A DNA stretch of 64,000 nucleotides from an uncultured Paracoccus sp. (GTDB taxonomy: Bacteria > Pseudomonadota > Alphaproteobacteria > Rhodobacterales > Rhodobacteraceae). The stretch's first letter is position 1; each line of letters opens with the position of its first letter. Positions 16,670-25,441 of the stretch are shown piece after piece. Below the pieces are notes generated by a model. It saw only the letters and a list, made by a program, of their open reading frames with translations, made no database searches and was not told the origin of the DNA. The DNA lies in assembly GCF_947496875.1 (NCBI RefSeq), contig NZ_CANMEH010000006.1, positions 62,001-126,000 of the forward strand. Reading direction: 5' to 3'. The position numbers and the translations under genes are program-made.

Positions 16670-18448
16670 TCACTGGTTCTCGGCGACGTGGCGGTGTTCG
16701 TCCATCAGCCCGCGGACGACCGCATAGCAGGCGCCCAGCAGCACGAAGGTGAACGGGAACCCGGTCGAGACCGCCATCGCCTGCAGCGCGGTCAGCCCGC
16801 CGCCCAGCATCAGCGCGATCGCCAGCAGACCCTCGAAGGTGCACCAGAACACCCGCTGCGGCACCGGCGAGGCGACCTTGCCGCCTGACGCAATGGTGTC
16901 GATCACCAGCGAGCCGGAATCCGACGAGGTGATGAAGAACACCAGCACCAGCACGATGCCGAGCAGGCTGGTGATCGCGGTCAGCGGCAGCTGGCTGAGC
17001 ATCGCGAACAGCTTGAGTTCCAGCGCCGCGTCCACCGCCTCGGTGAAGCCGCCCAGATACTGGGTGATGGCGGTGCCGCCCAGTGCGGTCATCCACAGGA
17101 TCGAGATCAGCGACGGGATCAGCAGCACCGCGATCAGGAACTGCCGCACGGTACGACCGCGCGAGACGCGGGCGATGAACATGCCGACGAAGGGCGACCA
17201 GCTGATCCACCACGCCCAGTAGAACCCGGTCCAGGCCTGGCGGTAATTGTCGTCAGTGCGGCCGAACGGGTTCGACAGCGGCACGATTTCCCGCGCATAG
17301 GCGGCGAGGTTGCCGAAGAACCCGGTGAGGATCTGCAGCGTGGGGCCGGCCAGGATGATGAACAGCAGCAGCCCCATCGCCATGATCATGTTGATCTCGG
17401 ACAGCATCTTGACGCCCTTTTCGACGCCCAGCATGACCGACAGGGTGGCGACGAAGGTGACCGCCACGATCACCAGGATCTTGGTCAGGTTGGTTGCCGG
17501 AAACCCGAACAGCTGGTTCATCCCCGCGGTCGCCTGTTCGGCGCCGAAGCCCAGCGAGGTGACGAGGCCGAAGATCGTCGCGAACACCGCCAGGATGTCG
17601 ATGACATGGCCGGGCCATCCCCAGATCCGGTCGCCGAAGATCGGGTAGAACACCGACCGCATGGTCAGCGGCAGCCCCTTGTTGAAGCTGAACAGCGCCA
17701 GCGCCAGCGCGACGATCGCGTACATCGCCCAGGGGTGCAGCCCCCAGTGGTAGATGGTCGCGGCCATGCCCAGCCGGCGCGCGGCCAGGGGATCGCCCTC
17801 GGCCCCGTTCAGGGGGGCCCAGTCGGTGCGGACGCCGTTCTCGACGGTCACGCCGCCCAGCGACGATTCGAAATGGCTGAGCGGTTCGCTGACCCCGTAG
17901 AAGACGAGGCCGATGCCCATGCCGGCCGCGAACAGCATCGCGAACCAGCCGAACAGGGTGAAGTCGGGGGTGGCGTCCGGGCCGCCCAGCCGGACCCTGC
18001 CCAGCGGGGTCACGATCAGCACGAGGCACAGCAGCACGATGATGTTGCCCGCCGACAGGAAGAACCAGTCGAGATTGCCGGTCAGCGCGTCGCGCAGGCT
18101 GGTGAAGGCGCGTTCCAGGCCGCTGGGCTGGGCGACGCCGTCGATCGGCGGGGTGGCGGTGACGATCTGGCCGATCAGGGTGCCGATCGTGAACAGCGCG
18201 ATCATGCTGGCCGAGATCAGGAAGACGATCTTGTGGATGTCGATTTCCAGCGTGATGGCGTGGCTCACGTTGTCCTGCCCGAGCTCGTAGTCGGTCTCGA
18301 TGATCCGGGTCGGACCTTCGGGTTCGGGCATGTCGGGTTCGCCGGTGGACGGCGGTTCGGCGGGCACCTGCTCGGGGTGCCCGGCCAGGATCGGCTGTTC
18401 ATAGCGCGGGTCGCCGGGGTGACCCGGCCCGTGCAATGGATCGCTCAT
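16670..18448 (-). CDS. BCCT-family betaine/carnitine/choline transporter
   Basis: This 592-residue secondary transporter imports a trimethylammonium osmolyte such as glycine betaine or choline, usually with Na+. It has about twelve membrane helices with the LeuT-type fold. The substrate signature GMGIGLVFYGVSEPLSHF and the tryptophan-rich TM8 box GFYWAWWISWSPFVGMFIARVSRGRTVRQF are intact. A 65-residue proline-rich cytoplasmic N-terminus precedes the first helix. The exact substrate is not determined by sequence. It is a single gene with no betaine-synthesis neighbours. The ATG start has AAAGGAT upstream. Confidence 0.92.
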   Translation of the reverse strand: MSDPLHGPGHPGDPRYEQPILAGHPEQVPAEPPSTGEPDMPEPEGPTRIIETDYELGQDNVSHAITLEIDIHKIVFLISASMIALFTIGTLIGQIVTATPPIDGVAQPSGLERAFTSLRDALTGNLDWFFLSAGNIIVLLCLVLIVTPLGRVRLGGPDATPDFTLFGWFAMLFAAGMGIGLVFYGVSEPLSHFESSLGGVTVENGVRTDWAPLNGAEGDPLAARRLGMAATIYHWGLHPWAMYAIVALALALFSFNKGLPLTMRSVFYPIFGDRIWGWPGHVIDILAVFATIFGLVTSLGFGAEQATAGMNQLFGFPATNLTKILVIVAVTFVATLSVMLGVEKGVKMLSEINMIMAMGLLLFIILAGPTLQILTGFFGNLAAYAREIVPLSNPFGRTDDNYRQAWTGFYWAWWISWSPFVGMFIARVSRGRTVRQFLIAVLLIPSLISILWMTALGGTAITQYLGGFTEAVDAALELKLFAMLSQLPLTAITSLLGIVLVLVFFITSSDSGSLVIDTIASGGKVASPVPQRVFWCTFEGLLAIALMLGGGLTALQAMAVSTGFPFTFVLLGACYAVVRGLMDEHRHVAENQ

Positions 18449-18502
18449 TCGGCATCCTTTCGCTGAGGGGAAGCGGCTGCATACCCGATCGTGACGAAAG
18501 GT

Positions 18503-18528
18503 GAAATCCCGGTGAGCCGGAAACCGGG
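18503..18528 (-). terminator. Likely terminator of the zinc-ribbon gene
   Basis: On the minus strand CCCGGT and ACCGGG form a 6-bp stem with a 9-base loop, followed by ATTTC. It lies seven bases past the stop codon of the zinc-ribbon gene and before the BCCT transporter. Confidence 0.45.
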
Positions 18529-18534
18529 TGCCGC

Positions 18535-18906
18535 TCAGCTGAAGTCGAAGATGTCCGACAGGAACGACTCGCGGCGCTTGCGGGGCCGATAGTCGTCGCG
18601 GGGGCGGTCGTCGCGGTAGCGGTCGTCGCCGCGCCAGGGCTCGGGCGGGCGGGCGTCGCGGCGGTCGTCGGGATAGCCGCGCGGGTCGGGGCGGTGATCT
18701 GCCGGGAAGCGGTCGCCGCCGAACGCGTCACGCGGCCCCGGGTCGGCCACCCGGGCGGCCTGGGCGATGTCGGCGCCGGCGCGGTCGACGATCTTGTCCA
18801 GCTCGCCCCGGTCAAGCCACACGCCGCGGCATTTCGGGCAGTAGTCGATCTCCACCCCGCTGCGTTGGGTCATCACGAGGGTTTCGCCGTCGACGGGGCA
18901 CTGCAT
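18535..18906 (-). CDS. TFIIB-type zinc-ribbon protein with charged tail
   Basis: This 123-residue protein opens with a four-ligand zinc ribbon: MQCPVDGETL supplies the first cysteine and YCPKCRGVWLDRGELDKIV the pair C-P-K-C. This is the zf-TFIIB domain common in small bacterial proteins. The C-terminal 70 residues are a low-complexity Arg/Asp/Pro-rich stretch with repeats such as DDRYRDDRPRDD, ending in a hydrophobic SFLSDIFDFS. It is probably cytoplasmic and binds metal; its function is unknown. It sits alone between the transporter genes, in 145 bases of upstream sequence without another gene. Confidence 0.88.
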   Translation of the reverse strand: MQCPVDGETLVMTQRSGVEIDYCPKCRGVWLDRGELDKIVDRAGADIAQAARVADPGPRDAFGGDRFPADHRPDPRGYPDDRRDARPPEPWRGDDRYRDDRPRDDYRPRKRRESFLSDIFDFS

Positions 18907-19051
18907 GGCACGATCCTTTTGCTGGCGCGGTCCGGGGTCCGGCCCGGCGCGCTGGGTGTGGAGCCGAGTTGGGATGACCGGGGCGGCGATGCAAGGCTTG
19001 CCGCGCGCGTCGGCGCCGGTCCGCGCTGGCCGCCCGTTGTCGGGCGAGGGG

Positions 19052-20659
19052 TCAGCCGGGCGCCCAGCCCTCCGGGATGCGCGGGGTCGCGGCGACCAGT
19101 TCGCGGGCCGGGTCGCTGCGCGGGGCCTGCAGCACCTGTTCGGTCGGCCCGTCCTCGACCAGCCGCCCCTGGTCCATGACCAGCACGCGGTCGGTGATCG
19201 AGCGGACCACCGACAGGTCGTGGCTGATGAACAGCCAGGCGATGCCGTGGCGGCGGCGCAGATCGGCCAGCAGGTCCAGCACCTGCGCCCGCACCCGCAC
19301 GTCCAGCGCGCTGACCGCCTCGTCCAGGACGATCAGCCGGGGGCGGATGATCAGCGCGCGGGCGATCGCGATGCGCTGGCGCTGGCCGCCCGAGAACTGG
19401 TGGATGTGGCGGTTCATCGCGTCCGCCTCGATCCCGACCTCGGCCAGCGCCTCGGCGACGCGTTGCCGCCAGTCGGGCGGGCGGCCGGTCAGGTGGAACG
19501 GCTCGGCCACCAGCCGGTCCACGCGCCAGCGCGGGTCGAAGCTGCCGAACGGGTCCTGGAACACCACCTGGACCCGGGCCCGCAGCGCTGCGGGCATGCG
19601 CCCGGCGATCACCGGCTGGCCGTCCAGAAGGATGCTGCCCCCCTGCAACGGGTCCAGCCCGAGGATGGCGCGGGTGAGGGTGGATTTGCCGCAACCGGAT
19701 TCCCCCACCAGCCCGACGCTTTCGCCTTCGCCCAGGGTGAAGCTGACATCGTCGATGGCGCGCAGTTCGGTCGCTGCAGTCGCGTCCGGACCGACGGGCG
19801 GGCCCGCGGGCCGGGCGGCGCGCTGCAGGTGGTAGATGCGCGTCGCGTTCTGCACCTGCAGGATGGGCTGGCGGCCGGTCCGCGGCGGGGCCGCCGCCGG
19901 CTGGTGGCGCGCGGCCGCGAACAGCGCCCGGGTATAGGGGTGGTGCTGGGTGCGGAACAGCGTCTCGGTCGCGGCTTCCTCGACGATGCGGCCGTGCTGC
20001 ATCACCGCGACCCGGTCGGCGATTCCCGCGACGACGGCCAGGTCGTGGGTGATCAGCAGCAGCGCCATCGCCTCGTCCCGGACCAGGTCCCGCAGCAGCT
20101 CCAGGATCTGCGCCTGGGTGGTCACGTCGAGCGCGGTGGTGGGTTCGTCGGCGATCAGCAACTCGGGCGCATCGGCGATGGCCATGGCGATCGCCACGCG
20201 CTGGCGCTGGCCGCCGGACAGCTGGTGCGGAAACAGGTCGAGCGGAAAGCGCGGCGCCGGCAGGCCCACGCGGTCCAGCCGCTGGCGCGCCACCTGCCGG
20301 GCGGCGCGGCGGGTCATGCCGTGATGAAGGGTCAGCACCTCGGCCACCTGGTCGCCGATGGTCATCAGCGGGTTCAGCGCGGTCATCGGTTCCTGGAAGA
20401 TCATCCCGATCCGGCGGCCGCGCAGGTCCGCCATCTGCCGGTCGGTCAGGTCCAGCAGGTTGCGCCCGTCCAGCCCGACATGGCCGCCGGTCTGCGCCCG
20501 GTGCGGCAGCAGCCCCATGATTGCTAGCGCAGTCATCGACTTGCCCGAGCCGCTTTCGCCCACCAGCCCGGTGATGGTGCCGGACTGCAGCTGCAGGTCG
20601 ACATCGGCCAGCACGGCGGCGGTCCCGATCGTCACCGACAGGTCGCGCAGTTCGATCAC
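19052..20659 (-). CDS. Peptide-type ABC transporter, fused double ATP-binding protein
   Basis: This 535-residue protein joins two ATPase domains that are separate (DppD, DppF) in most dipeptide importers, as in YejF. Domain 1 has Walker A GESGSGKSM, signature LSGGQRQR and Walker B LLIADEPTTALD. Domain 2 starts near residue 300 with GESGCGKST, then FSGGQRQR and LIVLDEAVSALD. It energises the two permeases directly upstream. The start is GTG 20659, overlapping the upstream permease stop (GTGA), and gives the normal N-terminus MIELRDLSV. No binding-protein gene is next to it. Confidence 0.9.
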   Translation of the reverse strand: MIELRDLSVTIGTAAVLADVDLQLQSGTITGLVGESGSGKSMTALAIMGLLPHRAQTGGHVGLDGRNLLDLTDRQMADLRGRRIGMIFQEPMTALNPLMTIGDQVAEVLTLHHGMTRRAARQVARQRLDRVGLPAPRFPLDLFPHQLSGGQRQRVAIAMAIADAPELLIADEPTTALDVTTQAQILELLRDLVRDEAMALLLITHDLAVVAGIADRVAVMQHGRIVEEAATETLFRTQHHPYTRALFAAARHQPAAAPPRTGRQPILQVQNATRIYHLQRAARPAGPPVGPDATAATELRAIDDVSFTLGEGESVGLVGESGCGKSTLTRAILGLDPLQGGSILLDGQPVIAGRMPAALRARVQVVFQDPFGSFDPRWRVDRLVAEPFHLTGRPPDWRQRVAEALAEVGIEADAMNRHIHQFSGGQRQRIAIARALIIRPRLIVLDEAVSALDVRVRAQVLDLLADLRRRHGIAWLFISHDLSVVRSITDRVLVMDQGRLVEDGPTEQVLQAPRSDPARELVAATPRIPEGWAPG

Positions 20660-21561
20660 GTCAGCCTCGTGCGCAGCCGCGGGTCCAGCGCGTCGCGCAG
20701 CGCGTCGCCCAGCAGGTTCAGGCCCAGCACCGTGCCGACGATGGCGAGGCCCGGGATGATCGCGACATGCGGGGCCAGCGTCACCATGGTCTGCGCCTCG
20801 GCCAGCATCCGGCCCCAGCTGGGAATCGGGGGCTGGGCGCCCAGACCGACATAGGACAGCCCGGCCTCGGCCAGGATGCCCAGGCTGAACTGGATGGTGC
20901 CCTGCACGATCAGCAGGTTGGCGATGTTGGGCAGCACATGTTCGGCGCTGATCCGGGCCCGGCCCTTGCCGGCCACCCGGGCGGCGCGGATATAGTCCAG
21001 CGTCCAGATCGGCAGCGCCCCGGCCCGGGTGACGCGGGCGAAGACGGGGATGTTGAAGATGCCGATGGCAATGATCGCGTTGACCGCCGACGGCCCCATC
21101 GCGGCGGTGATCAGGATCGCGATCACCAGCGACGGAAAGGCAAAGATCAGGTCGTTGCCGCGCATGATCACGTCGTCGACGAGGCTGCCGCGGGTCGCCG
21201 CCGCCCACAGGCCGAGCGGTACCCCGAAGGTCATGCCGATTCCCACCGCGACCAGCGCCACCGCCAGCGAGGTGCGCGCGCCCACCATGACCATCGACAG
21301 GATGTCGCGGCCGAAGTGATCGGTGCCAAGCCAGTGGCCGGGGCCGGGGGGCTGCAGCCGGTCGGCAATCGCCATGCTGGTCACGTCGAAGGGGGTCCAG
21401 ACGAAGGACAGCAGGGCGGCCCCCAGCGCCACCGCCGTCAGCACCGCACCGAGCCACAGGCCCAGGCGGGCCCGCCCCCCCTCGGGCCGACCGGCCCCGG
21501 ACCGGCCGGCACCCGATCCGCCTGCGGGCAGCCGCGCGGCGCGGGGTCGCGGCGCGGTCAT
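20656..21561 (-). CDS. Peptide-type ABC transporter permease (DppC-like)
   Basis: This 301-residue inner-membrane permease has about six helices and the DppC N-terminal membrane domain. Family motifs are HWLGTDHFGRDILSMVMVGARTSL, the EAA loop RAARVAGKGRARISAEHVLPNIANLLIV, and the C-terminal LGLNLLGDALRDALDPRLR. A Gly/Arg-rich N-terminal stretch of about 30 residues precedes the first helix. ATG 21561 overlaps the upstream permease stop (ATGA) and its own stop overlaps the ATPase start, so the three genes are translationally coupled. Confidence 0.92.
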   Translation of the reverse strand: MTAPRPRAARLPAGGSGAGRSGAGRPEGGRARLGLWLGAVLTAVALGAALLSFVWTPFDVTSMAIADRLQPPGPGHWLGTDHFGRDILSMVMVGARTSLAVALVAVGIGMTFGVPLGLWAAATRGSLVDDVIMRGNDLIFAFPSLVIAILITAAMGPSAVNAIIAIGIFNIPVFARVTRAGALPIWTLDYIRAARVAGKGRARISAEHVLPNIANLLIVQGTIQFSLGILAEAGLSYVGLGAQPPIPSWGRMLAEAQTMVTLAPHVAIIPGLAIVGTVLGLNLLGDALRDALDPRLRTRLT

Positions 21562-22499
21562 CGGGTCCGCAACCGCGGGTCGATCAGCACATAGGCGAGA
21601 TCGACGAGAAAGGTGACCAGGATCACCGCCGCCACCAGGACCAGCACCGCCGACTGCACCACGACCAGGTCGCGCTGGGTGATCGCCTGGAAGATCAGCC
21701 GGCCGATGCCGGGCAGGTAGAACACGTTCTCGATGATGATGGCGCCGGCCAGCAGGAAGGAAAACTGCATCCCGAGGATGGTCAGCACCGGGATCAGCGC
21801 GTTGCGCAGGGCGTGGCGGCGCAGCGCCTGGCCGCGGGTCAGCCCCTTGGCCCGGGCCGAGCGGATGTAGTCCTGGCCCAGCGTCTCGACCAGCGCAGAG
21901 CGCAGCACGCGGGCCAGGATCGCGCCCTGCGGCAGGGCCAGCGCGACGGCGGGCAGGATCAGGGCGCGCAGCGCCGCCAGCGGCTGGTCCCAACCCGGAA
22001 AGCCGCCGGCGGGCAGCAGCCGCAGCTTGACCGCGAACAGCAGCACCAGCAGCATCGCGAACCAGAAATTCGGCAGCGCGATGCCCAGCTGCGTGGCCCC
22101 CATCACCGCCACGTCGCCGCCGCGGCCGCGCCGCGCCGCCGCGAACATCCCGGCCGGGAACGCCACCGCGACCGCCAGCACCAGCGCCATCACCGCCAGC
22201 GGCAGCGACACCTGGATCCGGTCCCACAGCATTCCCGCCACCGGCGTCTTGTAGGCGAGGCTGGTGCCCAGATCGCCGGTGAGGATGCCGCCCATCCAGC
22301 GCGCGTAGCGGACCGGCCAGGGCAGATCGAGCCCCATCTGCTGGCGCAGCGCGGCCAACGTGTCGGGGCGCGCCCCGGTGCCCAGCATGAAGCTGGCCGG
22401 ATCGCCGGGAACCAGGTCGACCACCGCGAAGATCGCCGCCGAGGCGACGAGCAGGCTGAGGATCAGCGTGGCCAGGCGGCGGGACAGGTGGCGGACCAT
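21558..22499 (-). CDS. Peptide-type ABC transporter permease (DppB-like)
   Basis: This 313-residue permease has six membrane segments and the DppB N-terminal motif, with LVPGDPASFMLG and MGLDLPWPVRYARWMGGILTGDLGTSLAYKTPV. The EAA loop is SARAKGLTRGQALRRHALRNALIPVLTILG, and the C-terminus is DLAYVLIDPRLRTR. It starts at ATG 22499, 99 bases downstream of the MFS gene. Together with the DppC-like and ATPase genes it forms an importer lacking an adjacent binding protein. Substrate is unknown; peptides, nickel or opines are possible for this family. Confidence 0.92.
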   Translation of the reverse strand: MVRHLSRRLATLILSLLVASAAIFAVVDLVPGDPASFMLGTGARPDTLAALRQQMGLDLPWPVRYARWMGGILTGDLGTSLAYKTPVAGMLWDRIQVSLPLAVMALVLAVAVAFPAGMFAAARRGRGGDVAVMGATQLGIALPNFWFAMLLVLLFAVKLRLLPAGGFPGWDQPLAALRALILPAVALALPQGAILARVLRSALVETLGQDYIRSARAKGLTRGQALRRHALRNALIPVLTILGMQFSFLLAGAIIIENVFYLPGIGRLIFQAITQRDLVVVQSAVLVLVAAVILVTFLVDLAYVLIDPRLRTR

Positions 22500-22598
22500 G
22501 GGCCTGACGCTAAGGCGCGGGGCGGCGCGCCGTCCAGCGCCTTGGCACCGGCGTCGGGCCGTGACCCCGGGCGGGACCGGTGCGACGGGGCGCCGCGG

Positions 22599-24239
22599 TC
22601 ATGCCCCCGGCACCTCGAGCTTGCCCAGCAGCGGCAGGTCGTCGGCGGGACTGACGCTGTGGCGCTCGATCATCCGCACCACCACCGGATCGTCCGGTCC
22701 CCGGTGCAGGGCGCGCAGGGCGACGGTCACCTCGGCGTCGGACTTGGTGCGGCGCAGGTTGTGGCGCACGTAGTCGTCCCAGGTGGCGATGTGGTAGCTT
22801 TCGGTCCAGCGTTCCGGGTGTTCCAGATCGCGCAGCAGCGCCCAGTTGCGGGCGCCGTCGCGGCGGCGGATGATGCGGCGCCGCGCCATCAGGCGCAGGA
22901 AGGCGGGCACGTCGTCCTGGTCGACAAGGTACTGGACCATCACCATGATCGGCCCCGACCGGCCGCGCAGGTCCAGCGCCAGCGGCGGTTCGCGGAACCG
23001 GTTGGCCGGGTCGAGGTCCAGGTTGCCGAATTCCGGCTGGCTGAACCAGCGGCCGATCAGCGCCCCCACCAGCAGCAGCGCGCTGGCGGACAGCAGCGCC
23101 GCCTGCACCGAGTGGCTGCCCGCGATCCCGCCCCACAGCCAGGCGCCCGCCGCCATGCCGCCGAAGGTCGCGGTCTGGTAGAGCGCCAGGCTGCGCGCGA
23201 CGACCCAGCGCGGCGTGGACAGCTGCACCGTGACGTTGAACAGCGACAGCGCCATGACCCAGCTGGCGCCGGCCGGCAGCAGGGCCAGCCCCTGCAACCA
23301 AGCGCGGTCGGTCAGCGCCAGCACCAGCGTCGCCAGCGAAAACCCCAGGAAGGCCAGCCGCACGATCGCCTCGTTCGACATGGTGGCGCGCAGCCGCGGG
23401 TTCAGCACCGCGCCCAGGATCGCGCCGACGCCATAGCAGCCCAGCAGCAGCCCCAGCATCAGCGACCCGCCGGTCGGGTGCTGCACGGCGATCAGCGGCA
23501 GCAGCGCCAGCACCGCGACCGCCGACAGGCCGAACAGCGCGCCGCGGGCCAGCACCCGGATCAGGTGCGGCGACAGCGCCACATAGCGCAGCCCCGCCGC
23601 CAGCGCCGGACCTAGCGTTTCGGGTCTGCTGCGGCTGGACCGCTCCGGCGGGGTCCAGCGCGCCATCGCGGCCAGCAGCGGCAGGTAGCTGGCGGCGTTC
23701 ACCGCGAAGGCCGCGGCGGCGCCAAAGGCGGCGGTGATCAGCCCGCCGGCCGCCGGGCCCACGCTGCGCATCAGGTTGAAGCCGACCGAGTTCAGCGTGA
23801 CCGCAGCCGGCAGATCCTCCCGCGGGACCAGATCGCCCATGCTGGCCTGCCACGGCGGATTGTAGAGCGCCTGGCCCACCCCGATCAGGAAGGTCAGGGC
23901 CAGCAGGCTCCACGGGGCGAGCACGCCCCGCCACGCGGTGACCGCCAGGATCAGCGACACGGTCGCCATGATCGCCAGCGCCACCAGCATCACCCGCCGC
24001 TTGTCGAAGATGTCGGCGAGCGCCCCCGACACCAGCGCGAACAGCATGATCGGCAACGTGTTGGAGGCCTGGACCAGCGCGATCAGCGTGGCGCTGTCGG
24101 TGAGCCGGGTCATCATCCAGGCGGCGCCCACCGCCTGCACCAGCCCGCCGAAGTTCGACACCAGCGTGGCTGTCCACAAGGTGCGGAAGGCGGTATGTCG
24201 GAACGGTTGAAGCGCAGCGCCGGGGACCATGGCGGCCAC
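22599..24239 (-). CDS. MFS transporter of the MFS_3 type with C-terminal soluble domain
   Basis: This 546-residue protein has about twelve helices up to residue 400, starting ALQPFRHTAFRTLWTATLVSNFGGLVQAVGAAWMM. The MFS A-motif region is ALADIFDKRRVML. It closes with a soluble domain of about 120 residues (MVMVQYLVDQDDVPAFLRLM... ATWDDYVRHNLRRT) resembling the monooxygenase-like tail of the MFS_3 family that includes enterobactin exporters. Siderophore export is a family-level suggestion only. It lies on the same strand before the peptide permeases. The ATG at 24239 or 24230 could be the start. Confidence 0.88.
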   Translation of the reverse strand: MAAMVPGAALQPFRHTAFRTLWTATLVSNFGGLVQAVGAAWMMTRLTDSATLIALVQASNTLPIMLFALVSGALADIFDKRRVMLVALAIMATVSLILAVTAWRGVLAPWSLLALTFLIGVGQALYNPPWQASMGDLVPREDLPAAVTLNSVGFNLMRSVGPAAGGLITAAFGAAAAFAVNAASYLPLLAAMARWTPPERSSRSRPETLGPALAAGLRYVALSPHLIRVLARGALFGLSAVAVLALLPLIAVQHPTGGSLMLGLLLGCYGVGAILGAVLNPRLRATMSNEAIVRLAFLGFSLATLVLALTDRAWLQGLALLPAGASWVMALSLFNVTVQLSTPRWVVARSLALYQTATFGGMAAGAWLWGGIAGSHSVQAALLSASALLLVGALIGRWFSQPEFGNLDLDPANRFREPPLALDLRGRSGPIMVMVQYLVDQDDVPAFLRLMARRRIIRRRDGARNWALLRDLEHPERWTESYHIATWDDYVRHNLRRTKSDAEVTVALRALHRGPDDPVVVRMIERHSVSPADDLPLLGKLEVPGA

Positions 24240-24339
24240 AGTAGCGCGGCGTCAGGCGGGGGCAATCGCTCCGGGTACGCTACCGGCGGCCCGACGCGCC
24301 ACAAGGATCGCCCGGAACCCGGGCCGGAGGAAACGAGGC

Positions 24340-24816
24340 ATGGACGAGGCGGCGCGAACCGAGGGGCCGGAAGCGGCGCGGGACAATGACCGGGCCCGGC
24401 AGATGGCGATCCGCGCGATCATCGATGGCAGGGGGGCGGAACTGGCCGTGCTCACCTCGTCCGACAGCATCTGCTGGCTGACCGGGCGCCGGGCGGACGA
24501 CGCATCCGGGATGGTGGCGGTGATCGTGACCGCCTCGAGGTGCGTGCCGGTCACCGACTGGGCGCAGATCGCGCGGGGAGCGGGGCAAGGCCGGCCCGTC
24601 GCCGTCGAGACCGGCGCGCTGGGCGCGGACGGGCTGGCGGCGATCCGGGCCGCGCTGGCGCCTGCGCGGATCGTCTGCATCGCAGCGGACACGGCCCGGC
24701 TGTGCGCGCCGCGCCGCGACGGGACCACGGCCGGAACCGGGACCACCCCCATGCGCGGCGCATCGGCCCCGGCGCCCGGCACAACGAAAAGCCCCTGCCG
24801 CGCGGGCAGGGGCTGA
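24340..24816 (+). pseudogene. Truncated creatinase/aminopeptidase P N-terminal domain fragment
   Basis: The frame starts at ATG 24340 behind GGAGG (nine bases away) and encodes 158 residues. Residues 20-115 resemble the N-terminal domain of M24B peptidases and creatinase: AVLTSSDSICWLTGRRADD corresponds to the LTS...I.YLTG motif, followed by alternating beta-strands (MVAVIVTASRCVPV, PARIVCIAADTARL). The metal-binding catalytic domain that should follow, some 200 residues, is missing. After residue 115 the frame continues as low-complexity Thr/Arg/Pro and stops inside the terminator of the convergent glsB-like gene. It is most likely a deletion remnant, although a short independent protein cannot be excluded. 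Confidence 0.55.
24786..24814 (-). terminator. Terminator of the GlsB/YeaQ-like gene
   Basis: AGCCCCTGCC and GGCAGGGGCT form a 10-bp stem with a GCGCG loop. On the minus strand the stem is followed by TTTTCG, as expected for an intrinsic terminator 28 bases past the stop codon. It overlaps the end of the creatinase-N fragment on the opposite strand. Confidence 0.8.
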
Positions 24817-24841
24817 TCGAGGGCGAAGCGGGCGGCCGTTA

Positions 24842-25108
24842 TCAGGCGCGCCGGAACATCCGCAGCAGCAGCAGCAGGATGACGGCGCCGATGGTCGAAT
24901 AGATGACCGCGCCGATGAAGCTCGCCTCCGGCCCGATCCGCAGGCCGATGGCCGGGAACAGGAACGAGGCCAGCAGCGCGCCGACGATGCCGACGACGAT
25001 GTTCATCACCACGCCATGCCCTTCGCCGCTCACGATCTTGCCAGCCAGCCAGCCGGCGATCGCGCCGATGATCAGAGAGACGATCAGTCCCATGCCGTTC
25101 AATACCAT
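24842..25108 (-). CDS. GlsB/YeaQ/YmgE-family small membrane protein
   Basis: This 88-residue inner-membrane protein (transglycosylase-associated family by name only) has three hydrophobic segments. Typical motifs are LIVSLIIGAIAGWLAGKIVSGEG, NIVVGIVGALLASFLF and FIGAVIYSTIGAVILLLLLRMF. Family members in other bacteria are often stress-induced. The start is ATG 25108 with GAAGGG upstream. The preceding non-coding region contains an exact inverted repeat at 25163-25188 that could control it. Confidence 0.9.
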   Translation of the reverse strand: MVLNGMGLIVSLIIGAIAGWLAGKIVSGEGHGVVMNIVVGIVGALLASFLFPAIGLRIGPEASFIGAVIYSTIGAVILLLLLRMFRRA

Positions 25109-25162
25109 GGTCAAGTACCCTTCTGTTTGCCGGTCCCGCAGAGCCGGCGTGCCATATTCCCC

Positions 25163-25189
25163 CGAACAATCAGGATATTCGCATTGTTC
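25163..25189 (-). promoter_or_regulatory. Inverted repeat / ECF-like promoter candidate upstream of the GlsB-like gene
   Basis: GAACAAT (25163-25169) and ATTGTTC (25182-25188) form an exact 7-bp inverted repeat around 12 bases. Read on the minus strand the same bases give GGAAC-N17-TGTT, one base from the EcfG general-stress promoter pattern of alphaproteobacteria. The rest of the 333-base gap (25109-25441) holds no gene; a weak TTGACC at 25308 may serve the L,D-transpeptidase gene. Confidence 0.45.
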
Positions 25190-25441
25190 CAGCCTGGTTG
25201 CAGCGTCGCATGTTTCGGCGCCGCGTGCGACATTTTGGCAACTTGCCCCGGCACAGCAGATCCGAAGCATTTTTATCACGTCACGATCTGGTGCAGGCCC
25301 CTGCGCATTGACCTTTGAGTCGTGTAAACGGCGAATGAATGTCAGACGAATCGCCCCCGGTTCTGCCGCCGGGAGGTGCGGTTTGCTGTCCGCTGCCATG
25401 GGCGCGCCCCGCGCCGCCCGATGAACTCGAAGGATATCGCG

